64,000 nt of DNA. Source: Rhipicephalus microplus. Lineage: Eukaryota > Arthropoda > Arachnida > Ixodida > Ixodidae. The number at the start of each line of letters is the position of its first letter. Position 1 is the stretch's first letter. Positions 1-11,369 of this stretch are shown here, piece after piece. The notes beneath the pieces are model-generated. The model worked only from the letters and a program-made list of their open reading frames with translations, ran no database searches and was not told where the DNA came from. The translations under genes and the position numbers were made by a program. Location of the stretch: contig NC_134707.1 in assembly GCF_043290135.1 (NCBI RefSeq), positions 70,361,906 through 70,425,905 on the forward strand, given 5' to 3'.

Positions 1-540
1 GTCTCAAAGGAAGCTGCACGTCTTCATTCGTGCTTCTGCCTAGAAACAGCGCATCATTAAATCACGGTGCCAACTCAATGCAGGAATTCAAATGAGCCTC
101 AAAAATGTGCCCCTTGACCTACTTTGTTAGCTAGTTTTTAATCATGTTCGTTAAGATGTTCAACTATGCATCTTCCCGTATGCTCAACGTAGAACTTGGC
201 ACATAATAGAAGTATGGAGTATACCACACAGTTCATGTAGGAAATGAGGAAGATACTGTGTTTTATTTGGCACCCACGTTTGCTACTGTAGCTCATGTGC
301 GGGAGCACAACTTTGAGATATTGTTGGCCGTGGAGGACACCAAGGGGACAGCATGCCTGTTAGCAACTTTCTTGAGTTGATGTCTGACCTTCGAAACAAG
401 GCAGCCCGCAACGAAGCATAAAACTGCTGTGTCCTGTACGTTTCCGTCTAAATATAAAGGCAGAGAGTGAATGTTTTGATCCTTCGATAACGCTGCTGTT
501 GCGGCCAGAGCCACCGTGCCTTTTTTCCCCATGTAGCTCG
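1..540 (-). pseudogene. Penelope-like element, GIY-YIG endonuclease end (fragment)
   Basis: Minus-strand reading matches the C-terminal part of Penelope-like retroelement proteins, in which a reverse transcriptase is followed by a GIY-YIG endonuclease that cuts the target DNA. Visible landmarks are the linker HQLKKVANRHAVPLV followed by KLCSRT (about 300-400), GCQIKHS (about 255-275), VVYSI (213-227), FYV (about 185-193) and TGRC (168-179), then GHIFEAHLNSC and LGRSTNED down to the window edge. The order and spacing fit the family. The coding sequence is broken by a frameshift near 285 and by several stops, and it runs off the left edge. The RT part that should lie above 540 is not recognisable. 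Family assignment is by recognised motifs; a protein search would settle it. Confidence 0.75.
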
Positions 541-3430
541 GGGAGTTTTCCTAAGAGTACAGCGTTTTCACGTATCCGACGCTAACAAAGACATATTTGC
601 AATGAACGTACGTGTGACCCGCTTAACGTTGGTAGAAGTAAGAATTGCGAATGCGGCGCTGCACCTTGTCGATTGTTTCACTCATGCGTATGTTTCGTAA
701 GTCATGTAGCGTCGTATACTTCCCTCATAGGAAACCCAAGCTGAAGTCAGGAAGAGACGCTCGCATTGCTGAAGTGTGCGTTACTATAGTGATAGACGCT
801 GCTGGAAAAGGCGGTTTGTCGCCAGATTTTGCATGCCAACGGCAAGGACACGTAGCACGTGCACTCTTATTTAGCTTCAGAGCACGGCAAGTCAAGAATA
901 ATTTCATTGTGGCGCACCACAGATGCATTTCGAGGGCTCAGCGCATCCTCGGAATAGGGGACGACTCTCATATGGGGAAAGTAGGTGTATCGTGGAAGTG
1001 TGGAAGTTTGCAGTTTCAAACCTGGACTCAGTTTTTTCTCCTGCAAAGAATTTCGGGAAAACTTGGACTTTAAAACATGAGCGCCGAGATGCCCGAAGCA
1101 ATCTACCATAATCATTGTAGTATTACGCTACCTTGAACCTATAAATGATGTGAAGAAACGACTATGTCAACAGCTCTATCAACTCCGCTCGTCATCTTCC
1201 TGACACTTTGGCTGGCTCCGGTCCTATGGGCACACCACCGACTACATCAGTAGTTTATTAGCTGTTATCGCCGAACCTCAGAGCTGTTTCTCGCTTTTTC
1301 TACTAGTTGACATGCAAAATATTTTATATCGACTAGAATGTTCCACAAGAACGCGCGCATTTGATTGAATATGGTGTATTTTCTTGCGCAAGTGACGATA
1401 TGCTAGTGCAGTGACTTTGTCAGTGCCTACTCATTTTTATCAGTAAACCGATGGCTGGAACTATATAGCTGATTGATAAAAAGCAATACGCATGTGCAGG
1501 AGAGTATTTCCACGTGTTAATTTGTGAACGCGTACTGAACGACAAGCTGTGTTTTCACATATACGGAAAACGAGTAACACTGCTGCCGTCCCATACGGCC
1601 GGCGTGCGTATTGCGTACGCAGCGCGCCATTGACCGGGCTTTGAAGGGAGGATTGATTTAGGGGACGTGATCTGTTCAATCAGTCTGGTTCTTTTGTTCA
1701 ATGTCGACCGCATTCACCCCGAACAAAAAGACGCCACATAGGTTGGGCTGCCGCCCTAGCGTGTGCATCGTGGGCAAAAGAACAAGACTTCGAGTTCGCG
1801 TTGTCCACATGAGCATTCCTTTATATACTTCATCACGACTTTTCCTAGTTCTTCTCTTTGTTTTTGTTTTTGATAATAATGTTTTTCTCGGGAAGCAACG
1901 ACGTTCTACCGCTGAAGTGCCGTTTGCATGTGGCACAGGGTAGAACTCAATGTTCTTGCTCTGGGCTAGCGGGAAGAGCACTAAAAAAGAAAAAGATGTC
2001 AGTTTTTCAGAGAATTGATGTTTTTTTTTTCATAGACCGAATTTGCGTACGCTGTTTTCACTATGCGACTGCTTTTTTTCTATTCTGTGTCAATCGAAAA
2101 AAAAGTTTGTTGTTCCTGAAGTCAAATTTATTTGCCTCTTTTCACTTGCAAATAGAGCAATCAGCCACAGTGCACGCCTATGCATGTAGGAAATATACTT
2201 CCTAATTACTCAACCATCCTTCCAAGGAAACTTGAGATGTCACTAGCGAGCGATTCTGCTTGTCTTATCATGCAATGGTACCCCATGGGTACACAGCGTT
2301 ATCTCACACGCTATGTCCCCCTATAGGTATGAACCAAACGTCTGTTTTAACCCATTGTTTCAGCAGCCGGAGCTATCGAGAAAATTTTTCGTAATTACTC
2401 ATTTCACAGGTTCTACAATTAAGAAGCGTTCTTGGTCATTTTTTTACAGTTTTGGCTAGCCGTGTATATCATCCCCTTGAATGAGAAGCTACACGTGACC
2501 GCTTCGCGTGGACGAGATTTTGTTTTAAGGATCTTTGATCGAGCGTGCACTTTCCCCCCTTTTTTATCCCATGCGCTGGCATACGATTCTTTTCCGTGCT
2601 TGTTATTTCAGTGCTTTGAAATATGGTTATTCGACCTCGCCATTCCTCGAATAAGCGAGCATTCACCGACGTTCACCGTGGATGTTTTTCTTGGCAGCAC
2701 CACAAGTCTTCTGCTCCCGGGCCCTCCAGAAAAATGCGACGTGGCGTCTCCTGACAAGAGGAAGCTTTGAGGTTGCTGCCTTATCAGAGCTCCTTCCTGA
2801 AGGTTGAAACGGCAATAATGTTTCTGTTTTTAGCAAGTTCATAGTGTACTACTCTTTAACCAAATCTTTTCAGGAGCACGTAGGTGGGCATGGTGGTCTA
2901 GGATCACTTTTTTTTTCAAGCGTGGTCTAGCATACTTTTAAGCACTCTTGTAACTTGTCCACTTTGTTTACTTGTTTTAGAAATAAATGAATGTGGAAAA
3001 ATAGGAGCTAGGCAGGAAAATAGGTGTGAGCAGAATCGAACTGAACTGGTAAAATTTAAATTACACTAGCAATACAAAAATTGCGATTGTAAAGAAAACC
3101 TTAAGTAATACACTGCAATATGAAAAGTAAATCTTGTTCATGCTCTATGTACACTTTCTGAAACATATGAAGTATATGATTGACAGCTCGAAGCCTACTC
3201 TGTCAAAGCAAAAATTATATACATACCCCAATATAAGGTTCATCAAATCAGCTGTAGGGCACTCCGATATTTTTTTGTGGCGAAGACCAAAAAATACCAG
3301 TTTCACGAACAGCTCCTGTGAAATAAATAAATGGTTTTTAAGTTATGCATGTTGAGGTCCCACGAAGCCTGGTAAAGCCCGGTTTACACTTGTATATTAT
3401 ACTGAACTGGAAAACAACCCGGTCTTCACG
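541..3430. other. Unassigned AT-rich stretch
   Basis: No recognisable gene. Open frames between 645 and 1115 on both strands could be eroded Penelope-type sequence next to the fragment on the left, but no motif supports this. T-rich runs occur around 2020-2110. Confidence 0.5.
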
Positions 3431-3655
3431 CGTTGTCGTGGTGGTCTTCTGGCTAAGATACTCGGCTGTTGACCCGCAGGTCGTGGGATCGAATCCTGGC
3501 TGTGGCGGCGGCATTTTTGATGGAGGCAAAAATGCTATAGGCTCGTGTGCTCAGATTTGTGTGCACGTTAAAGAAACCAAGGTGGTCAAAATTTCCGGAG
3601 CCCTCCGCTACAACATCCCTCTTAATTATATTTCTCATAATCATAACCCCACATA
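3431..3655 (+). repeat. tRNA-derived tick SINE, diverged copy
   Basis: The copy has an A-box-like region (gtggtcttctggctaagata), the sequence ggctgttgacccgcagg, a B box (ggatcgaatcc) and then the family body (gatggaggcaaaaatgct, gtgctcagatttgtgtgcac, aatttccggagccctcc). The tail has decayed and no target duplication was found. The family resembles the Ruka type described in ticks. Confidence 0.85.
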
Positions 3656-5837
3656 TCTATCACATTATTCTGGTCTTTTCTCTTTTTCCTTTTCACCGTT
3701 TTTCTACATGTACCAGTACAAGCAGTGAGATGAAGTGCTCAGTCAGCAACAATTTTGTCTCTATGATTATCTTCTCGTCGATATTCTAAGCCAGGAACCT
3801 GAAATACTAAATTATTTTTGAAAATCTTCAGTCACTCCAAAAGCACGGATGATCATTTTTGTGAAAGGTATTGGAAGTGCAAAAATGGTTTCTATTTCCC
3901 GACGTCATTTCTTTTTATACGTGCACGTCTTTACTACTCTCTGAAATGAGAACACCATACGAGTCACACTTCCATAGCGGACAGTTAGGAATTGCATAAA
4001 GCGCCAAAAAGCTTCGTAAGAAGACATTACTGTTAAGGGACTGCCGCACTTTTGCTCGCCTGCGCATAAGAGGGAGCCTCCGCCACGTTCCAGGTTTCAA
4101 ACGTCATCTGGTCCGGACAGCGGCACCGGCTAATTAAGTCGCCGGTCGATAGCCGCCCCAAAATATGTTTCTTTTACTGCTGATCATTACGCCTAGACAA
4201 GAGACCATTTGTTCTCATTGTCTATCTGCCGTACGGAATATAGACACTCAATGGAAGGCTTCTCCACTAGTGGTATTTGCGCAGAGCGGTAACGTTCAGC
4301 GAAGCAGTTGCACATTTATTGCCATTCTTACTCCATTCTTATTGCTGCTTTGGCTGACGCAATGGTATGCGAGAAGCACCTTTTTTGCGTAGAATACTTT
4401 ATAGCCAACAGTCTTCAATATTTGCGCTTGACGAGCTCAACTCACACCTTCCTCGTTCTTCCTATTGCTTCATTTTTACCCTTCTAGTGTAAGCCTTATG
4501 TTGCCGAAGCTTACCTGTATGTTTGCGACTAAGAGTCAATTCTTGCAGCTTTAATATCCGGTAGGACTGATTTCTTTGTTTCGTTTTGGGATAAAACAAC
4601 TGTTCATTCAATTTGGATCTAGAGAAAAAGCTCATCATGGTACCATAAAAAAAAGTGGTGATTCCGCCAAGCACGTTTCGGGAGTGCGAGCTTTCGAAAT
4701 CGTCGTGTTTGAGAGGAGGTATCACTATCTTTCTCGCATAGCTTGATACTGGTGAACAAAGCTCCATTTTCTGGCCCATAAACTAACTGCACTTACTTTA
4801 TTGACCTCCATGTTGTAGCTCTACCATCTCTTGGTTTCAAATCGCGGTTTCAAGTAAACCATCCTCACATTACAAAGACAGGTTTAGCTTCACTGTTGAT
4901 TTTAGATTTGATTCAAAGTAACGCTTCGATCAGCAAAGCAGTACTTCATATTTTTTTCAGAACATGGTTTGTTCCAAGGTTTTGACAAAGATATACAACC
5001 TTGGTGAAAGTCGGAATGTAAATAGGCCACACAACTATCACCTTGTGGTATGCCGGCACTTACTTGAAGTGGTGACTACATGTCGAATTTTATGTGAGAA
5101 GTTACCTTTGTTTAGACTATGGCTTGTAATTGCTAGAGCAAGGTGTATTCTTGAGCTGATAAGAACTCCACTTTTTACAAGGAAGAGCTCCTTTTATAGT
5201 GTTCAGAATATTTGAAGAAATGAGGAAAGATTGAATAGAGCATGTACTTACAGCAAACTTTATTGCTGAGAAAGAGGGAATATATACGCTATAAGGGGAA
5301 GGTGAGAACAAAAAGAATGCACATACAAAAAACTGGTGAATAGCATGTTGATTTGCGGGCCTCATCTGGAAAGATACTGAAATTCACAATCTAAGTATTG
5401 GATCGATGAAGCACTTGCGCAATCCTCACTTGAATTGCTAATGAAACAAGGCTTCATAAATTTGACGTCGAATTCAGCGTGGTAGGAAAAGATAACTGAA
5501 GACCATAACATCAGCCATGAATGACATTAATTAAAAGTGTTACAAAAAAAGCAAGGCGAAACGCAACACTCAGACACAAAAGCGGCTTGTTTTAAATACA
5601 TGACTATTCGCAATGTTCTGAGTAACCTTATCAACCTTCCTCAATGAAAAAAAAATTATAATGTAGGCATCATCCGTTGCCAAGTTTTGAAAGCTTTATA
5701 GAGCGCGACTTTCGGGCGCATGCCCTGCGTTAAGCAGCGTCGCCGTAGGTGACCTCGTCGCGTGAACAAGCACGTTGCAATGGCATTGGACAGGCCCCAC
5801 CAACACGTACAGCAGGTACGACTGTGAAACGAAAGCA
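3656..5837. other. Unassigned stretch
   Basis: I see no coding similarity or element boundary here. Open frames (for example minus 4462-4779) lack any family signature. Confidence 0.5.
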
Positions 5838-5962
5838 AAAGAGAGAGAAATAAATAAAAGGAAGAGACAGGGAGGTTAGCCTAGACGAATAGGTTTGCTA
5901 CCCAGTACGGTTGTGGGGAAAAGGGTCGGAAAGAGGATAGATATAGAGAGATATAAAATAAA

Positions 5963-6307
5963 TTAGAAAAAAAACCACATGCGCACACATTCAGGGAGTT
6001 CTGATCGCAGTCGTTTGGACAGGCCTGTTGAACGCAAGAAGCACAGGAGCGCCTTCACAGCCTTCTTCTGCGGCATAAAGTCCTGTCGGCAGCGCAGGAT
6101 TCTTTCTTCGGAAAGAGGCTGGTTGTTCAGTTCATCTAGTTCATTACAGAGTGACTGTCTCTGGAAGCAGTATTGTGGGCATTCACACAGAATGTGCCAA
6201 GTTGTTTCATCACTGCCACAGTGGTCGCATGCAGCAGTGTCAGCCATTCCTATGCTGAACGCGTACGCATTGGTAAATGCGACGCACAACCATAATCTGC
6301 ACAGCAT
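5963..6307 (-). pseudogene. LINE ORF2, C-terminal Cys/His segment
   Basis: The C-terminal region of ORF2 contains CDHCGSDETTWHILCECPQY, a Cys-Cys-His-Cys arrangement typical of the tail of I-group ORF2 proteins and thought to bind nucleic acid. It continues with QDFMPQKKAVKALLCFLRSTGLSKRL and stops at 5963. It is out of frame with the RNase H block upstream. A T/C-rich 3' UTR follows toward 5840. Confidence 0.8.
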
Positions 6308-6399
6308 AGTAGCGTCTCGTCGGGTGTGATTTCAGAAGAATTCGAAGACTGAGAGTTGGGTCTAAAGTACCTAACCGTGCATGGATGAAATGTGACTCG

Positions 6400-6940
6400 T
6401 ACCATTATGACGAGGTGCGCTTGGGAGCAAGCATGCGGAGTTTCCGTGCAGCGCCAGTTCTGGAAAGTGGAATTGATATTTCATCGCTTTCAGTATGGGC
6501 AGAACGGGCAGCTCGATCGACCCGTTCATTGCCAATTGTTCCACAATGTCTTGGAAGCCATTGAAAGGCTATTTCATGTCCTTCCTTAATGCGTTGGTGA
6601 GTCTTTTCTGCAATCTCAAATACCAGCTGTTCGTACGGGCCGTGGCGTAAAGGTGATAGAAGGGATTGCAGTGCCGCCTTTGAGTAACTGAAAATTGTCC
6701 ATTTTGTGGCTGTTGGTCGTTGATGAATTGCAATGCGGCACGAAGAGCTGTGAGCTCTGCTCCCGTCGATGTCGTAAGGTGGGAGGTCTCGAATTTTCTT
6801 GCCGTGTCTTTTATCGGTATAACAAATGATGCCGTTGAACTCTTCTGTAAAACAGAGCCGTCGGTGTATACGTGTATACAGCCTTGATACGTCTCGTATA
6901 CCAAGAGCAGAGCAAACTGTCTTAGAGCAGGTGACGACAT
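6400..6940 (-). pseudogene. LINE ORF2, RNase H domain
   Basis: The type I RNase H domain that removes the RNA strand after copying. Blocks visible are HVYTDGSV (first catalytic Asp), TGAELTALRAALQF (catalytic Glu), and, in a second frame below 6569, QWLPRHCGTIGNERVDRAARSAH, which carries the closing His and Asp motif. A frameshift lies close to 6570-6590 and others between 6940 and 7208 separate it from the RT. Its presence places the element in the I group rather than with Jockey, CR1 or RTE. Confidence 0.85.
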
Positions 6941-7207
6941 ATCTGCTTTTTTTCTGGATGCCAGGTATAGTTGCCCTGATGTTAGCCCGAGTCAGGCACC
7001 AGGGATGAGTCGGAGGCCTGGCGGCGGGTGTGCAGCATGTTTGCAGAGATTCGCGATGTGTGGTGACCGTTTGGCAAAATGACGAACATGGTCTATCTGC
7101 TGGAAAAGAGGCTAGGTGGTGGCAGGGTGTCCGAGCAATATGCCTTATATGTGTCCTGAGTGCCTCAACGTCGATATGTGTTGTGATGAGGTGGTCACCG
7201 GCGATAC

Positions 7208-8994
7208 CTATAGTAGCCTTGTCGACGCACTACGAGGCAAGCCGAGGCGAATCCGGAGTGCCTGGGACTGAACACTGTGTAGCGTTCGAAGGCTTGTTTT
7301 GCTTGCATTGGTCAATGCCGGTAAACTGTACCGCAGAAAACCAGGAAAAAGTACTCTGTACAGCTGTAGCATTGCACTGGAAGACATTCCCCAAGTCTTC
7401 CCTGCAATGAACTTCAGTATATTACAGATGTCCATGAACCGTTTCTTCATGTGCGAAACGTGATCACTCCCTGATAGATTCCTGTCAATTATGACACCCA
7501 AAAACTTGTGCGATCGAACGTATGGTACAGTTTGACCATTGATGCTTATAGCGTACTTATCCATAGGCTTTTGTGTAAAAGCTACGAAAGCGCATTTCTC
7601 GGAAGAAATTTCCAAGCCTCGATTTCGTGCGTAGCGTAATGTTTCAGTGGCAGCTTTTTGAATTCTCCCTCGTAACTGCAGGCGTGTAACAGCCGATGCC
7701 CAATCGCAGATATCATCTGCGTACATTGATAGCCTGATCGTGCTTGTCAGATGCTCAGTGGGAGCAATCAAGGTAAGATTGAACAGCACAGGGCTGAGTA
7801 CGCCACCCTGGTGGACGCCATGGTGGCTGTAATGTGGAGAGGTTGGACCGTCTTCAGTGCTGACAAAGAAGAATCGCCTTGACAAATAACTACGTATCCA
7901 GTGATACATCCGACCACCTACTCCTATATCTTCGAGAGCGGTAAGAACAGCTTCATGCTTAACGTTGTCATACGCCCCTGTAATGTCTAGGAACAAAGAT
8001 GCGCAGACACGCTTACGGCCTTTCTCATGTTGAACGTAAGTGACCAGCTCGACTACGTTCTCAATCGATGCTCGACGACGCCGAAATCCTGCCATGGCAT
8101 CTGTGTAGATGTTACACTCCAAGAACCACTCCAGGTGTCCCAGGATCATCCTCTCCATAACTTTGCCTACACAACTAGCCAGTGCGATCGGACGATAAGA
8201 TGAGAGCTCCAACGGTGACTTGCCTGGTTTCAGAAGCGGAACTAGGCGACTTGTCTTCCAGCTTGTCGGGGGCGTTCCATCTTGCCAGGATTTGTTGTAC
8301 AACTCCAAAAGGAGGATTATCGCGTGTTCACCCAGATAACACAAGGCCCTATAAGAAATTCTATCGGGCCCTGGTGCCGACGTGCGTCCACACAAAGCTA
8401 GTGCTGCTCTAAGCTCCACAATTGAAAAAGGCATATTCATGCGGGAATCCAGTGTTTGTGGACAATAAGTCGAGGGCAACAGGCTATTGGGCACTGCGAG
8501 TGGCCCAGATACTCTGGCACAGAAGCCTTCTGCCACGTCAATGCCGCGTCTCTGTTCAGAATGTGAGAGAGCCCTGAATGGTGACCACTGAGTGGGTTTT
8601 GTGCGGAGACCTCGTACCATCTTCCACAATTGGGATAAAGGTTTTCGTGGGTCAAGTGACTCACAAAAACAGTCCAGCGTTGTGACTCGAGATTATTTAT
8701 CCGGCGCTGAATCTTCTTTTGTATACGTCGAGCAATCCATAAGTCTTCTATTGCCTCCTTGCGTCGGTATCTTCGTTCAGCACGCCGTCGGATTGCTCGA
8801 AGTCGTTCTAGCTCAATGTCAAATTCTGTTACTTTGGGAAAGCAAGTGAGGATACACGTAGTATCGTGTATTGTGCTTTTAATTATCTCCTCTATGTCGA
8901 GGGATATGTTTGCTTCGCATCGCTCTTCCATGCGAGATTGAAATTTCAACCAGTCCACTCTCTGAACACTATCGCGTATCTTAGCATGGGACAA
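7208..8994 (-). pseudogene. LINE ORF2, linker and reverse transcriptase domain
   Basis: The block 8994-8437 is the linker between endonuclease and RT (basic, with RAERRYRRKEAIEDLWIARR). The RT proper lies at 8629-7208, an open frame of 473 codons. Motifs in order are SYRPIALASCVGKVMERMI, GFRRRRAS, FLDITGAYDNVKH (catalytic Asp), GVHQGGVLSPVLFNL, LSMYADDICDWA (the catalytic YADD, intact) and HKFLGVIIDRNL. This enzyme copies the element RNA at the nicked target. The linker and RT blocks overlap in different frames around 8437-8629, so at least one frameshift is present. It is the best-preserved coding block of the element. Confidence 0.92.
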
Positions 8995-9672
8995 TCCTTT
9001 GATTTGGACGTAAGTGGGATTGTGGTCACTTGCGTGCGTTTCTATGTCTGGAAATCACTCAGTCTGCCTAACGAGGCCTCGTGAGACAAAGGCCAGGTCA
9101 AGGCAGCTGCTATACCTTGAACCACGTAGGAACGTTGGACTGCCATCATTTAGCAAGAAAAGTTGGTTGTCGGAGGCGAAAGACACCAACTTTCTCCCTT
9201 TAACATTGGTCTTCAAACTTCCCCAGATTGTATTATTGACGTTGAAGTCACCAATTATTATGCATGGGTGAGAAGTTGCTGACAGGATACCTTGTAGTCT
9301 GGTATGGTCAAAACGGCTTGACCGCAAGAGGTAGGCACCCACAACCGTGATGGTAAGTCTCCTTTTCACTGTTATACTTATATATTAATTGTCGTCATGG
9401 GGTGACACCGAGTGATGGATGTAGGTGAGGTCGCGGCGAATAAACATCTGAACTTTGCTATTGTCCGCAGTTGTAGACGACATGAATGACTCATTACCAG
9501 AAAGTCTGATTTCTTTCTGCAAATTTGGCTCACAGATGACAATGATGGGGAACATATTGGTGTAGACGAACCGACGGAAATCGGCGATGCTTTACCTCAG
9601 TCCCCGGGCATTCCATTGAATAATCCCTGCCTTTCGGACCTCTTCTCTGAAAGACAGTGGCTGGTGAGCCAT
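8995..9672 (-). pseudogene. LINE ORF2, apurinic-type endonuclease domain
   Basis: This is the N-terminal endonuclease of ORF2, which nicks the target site. The likely start is the ATG at 9670-9672 (MAHQPLSF), followed by GIIQWNARGLR, the first family block. Other blocks are FPIIVICEPN, then IIGDFN (about 9250; the usual His two residues on is not seen, the sequence reading NVN), and SDHNP near the end (about 9020-9035), which supplies the terminal catalytic Asp-His. A TAA at 9591-9593 and a TGA in place of a Trp codon near 9053 break the frame. An intact copy would continue into the RT linker at 8994. Confidence 0.82.
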
Positions 9673-9717
9673 TATTTACTCAAGCGCTGCGAGTACTGGA
9701 CTCAAAGCATCCAGTAA

Positions 9718-11036
9718 TTACAATGCACTTCTTGCTGATGGTGTGTACATGTTGCATAACAACAAGCGAATGGCGTTAATTAGGGGTCGCAAAAGAGCTA
9801 TCACTTGCTCATCGGTGTTCCGCAAGTCCTCCATTGCAGCAGCTTGCTCTGAAGAAGACGGCTTCTGCTGCGGCTCTTCTGAGCGTTGTGTACGCGTAAG
9901 TGGAGGCCACTCTTCTGTAGAGACTTGCCTGCCCCTTTGCTCTTTTCCAACGTTTGTGTTTGCCGTGCTGGAAACTGCATCTGGCGATCTTTCCTGATGC
10001 GTTGACTTATAGCCTGAAGGTGGCGCTGTTCGACGTGAAGACCTTTGACGGCGACGTCGTCTTCGCCGGATTTTGTCAGCAGCTTCTTTGTGGGTTGAGC
10101 TGTCTCGTACCATTTGCTTCAGAAAAGAAAATTTTTTCTTTATGTGCGGACATTCTTTCGAAGAAGCCTTTTGAGCACCCTAACAGTTAGGACACTTCAG
10201 TGTGGTAGCGCTACAGTTGTCTTCCGCGTGTGGTTCGGCGCACCGGGGGCACGCTGCTAGCTCCTGCAAACATCCTTTACATGGCTGATCTTCTGACAAT
10301 TGAAGCATTGTACGGGTATAGGAATAAACAGTCGAACTTGTTGATGAAAGTGGCCAACCTTCACGTATGCGGGAAGACAGTCACCTTTGAACGTTACTCT
10401 CAAACAGCGTGTGTTACCAAGCCGTTCAACGCTGACAATGACGTTGTCTTGGCTCGCTGGTTTTATAAGTATTGGAAGGTCTGCGTTTGGGATTTTCGTG
10501 TTAATGTCGTAAATGACTCCTGATGTGGTCGCACCATCGGCTAGTATGTTGGACCTAACTGCAATGTTTCCCAGTTGTGTTACTTATTGCAGCGTGCTCA
10601 GCACACTCGGGTGCACAACATCGACAGTCAGGATGTTTCTTCTTGTATTAGGCCGTACGTCTTTAATCTCCTTCGGCACAGTGTTCGGGAAATAAAGCGA
10701 AAGCGCTTGCCTGTTCAGAGCACGCAGACTTTCGGTAGCGTTCTTTGGCACGAACAGGATGGAATGGGGTCATCGCTGGGGCGCCGTTTTCACGGTGGCT
10801 GTACTTGACACCGGCGATGGATTGATGATCCGTCGCTTGGCCTTGCGGTGCAAGACCGGTTGAAAGCCGTCGTCTGAAGACTCGTCGCAAGATGCGGAGT
10901 ACAGCTCAGTGTCATCGCTCTCACTGTAAGTGTTTCCTCGCTTCCTCGAGGTAGTGGCCGCGGTCGAACCGGAGTCTGACGTCACCTCGTGAGGTTGTAC
11001 ATCTATTACCGCACCGTACGGGGCAATATACCCCAC
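9718..11036 (-). pseudogene. LINE ORF1 (RNA-binding gag-like protein), broken
   Basis: ORF1 proteins bind the element RNA. The N-terminal part (11036-10770) contains an acidic stretch followed by DDGFQPVLHRKAKRR. The middle (about 10690-10560) includes PKEIKDVRPNTRRNILTVDV. Three CCHC-type knuckles follow: 10266-10306 (Cx2Cx4Hx4C, intact), 10213-10251 (Cx2Cx3Hx4C) and 10150-10195, where Gln replaces the His and a TAG lies at 10180-10182. A frameshift separates knuckles one and two. The C-terminus (10113-9718) is Arg/Lys/Ser-rich with a run of arginines. Short ORF1 pieces in different frames show it is a pseudogene. Confidence 0.8.
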
Positions 11037-11369
11037 AACTGCAGCGAAAAGTCCAGAAAAGCACTGAGACGAGCGAGATGTAGAAACGAAAGCAAAGTAT
11101 GTGCCTCATGTACAGGAGAAAGCCAAGAAGACTGGTACGCGTAGCACTTGGTCACCCTACAGACATCAACAAGCTGTATCTCACCAGTGTAGGTGGAGAC
11201 TTCAGAATCTATCTTGGGATAGCCAAGCTACACAGAACGCTAGCCGACAAGTTTCTTCGGTTGCTATCTTACACATTCAGAACTGTCACGCCTAGGGGCT
11301 ACAACAAGATTTAGCAGCCACACTTCTTGGTCTGTGTGCTCCCTTGCCGCACGTTCGAAGGACATACAT

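Larger units (their letters stand above)
5838..11330 (-). mobile_element. Non-LTR retrotransposon, I-group, nearly full length, inactive
   Basis: This minus-strand LINE carries ORF1 with gag-like zinc knuckles, then ORF2 with apurinic-type endonuclease, reverse transcriptase, RNase H and a terminal Cys/His segment. RNase H downstream of RT is the hallmark of the I group within the Jockey/I lineage. It encoded the machinery for target-primed reverse transcription. Presumed 5' UTR sequence precedes ORF1 (about 11037-11330), and a T/C-rich 3' UTR follows the last coding block (about 5840-5960). Both ORFs contain stops and frameshifts. The 5' end abuts the 3' end of the Penelope-like element at about 11370; neither boundary could be fixed to the base. 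Confidence 0.88.

Noticed and set aside
293..532. P-element transposase fragment (VLCFVAG resembles its C-terminus)
   Set aside because: The continuation into KLCSRT, GCQIKHS, VVYSI and TGRC fits a Penelope-like GIY-YIG protein, not a P transposase.
645..1073. 142-codon plus-strand open frame
   Set aside because: No family signature, overlapped by several equally long minus-strand frames, next to a minus-strand Penelope-like fragment.
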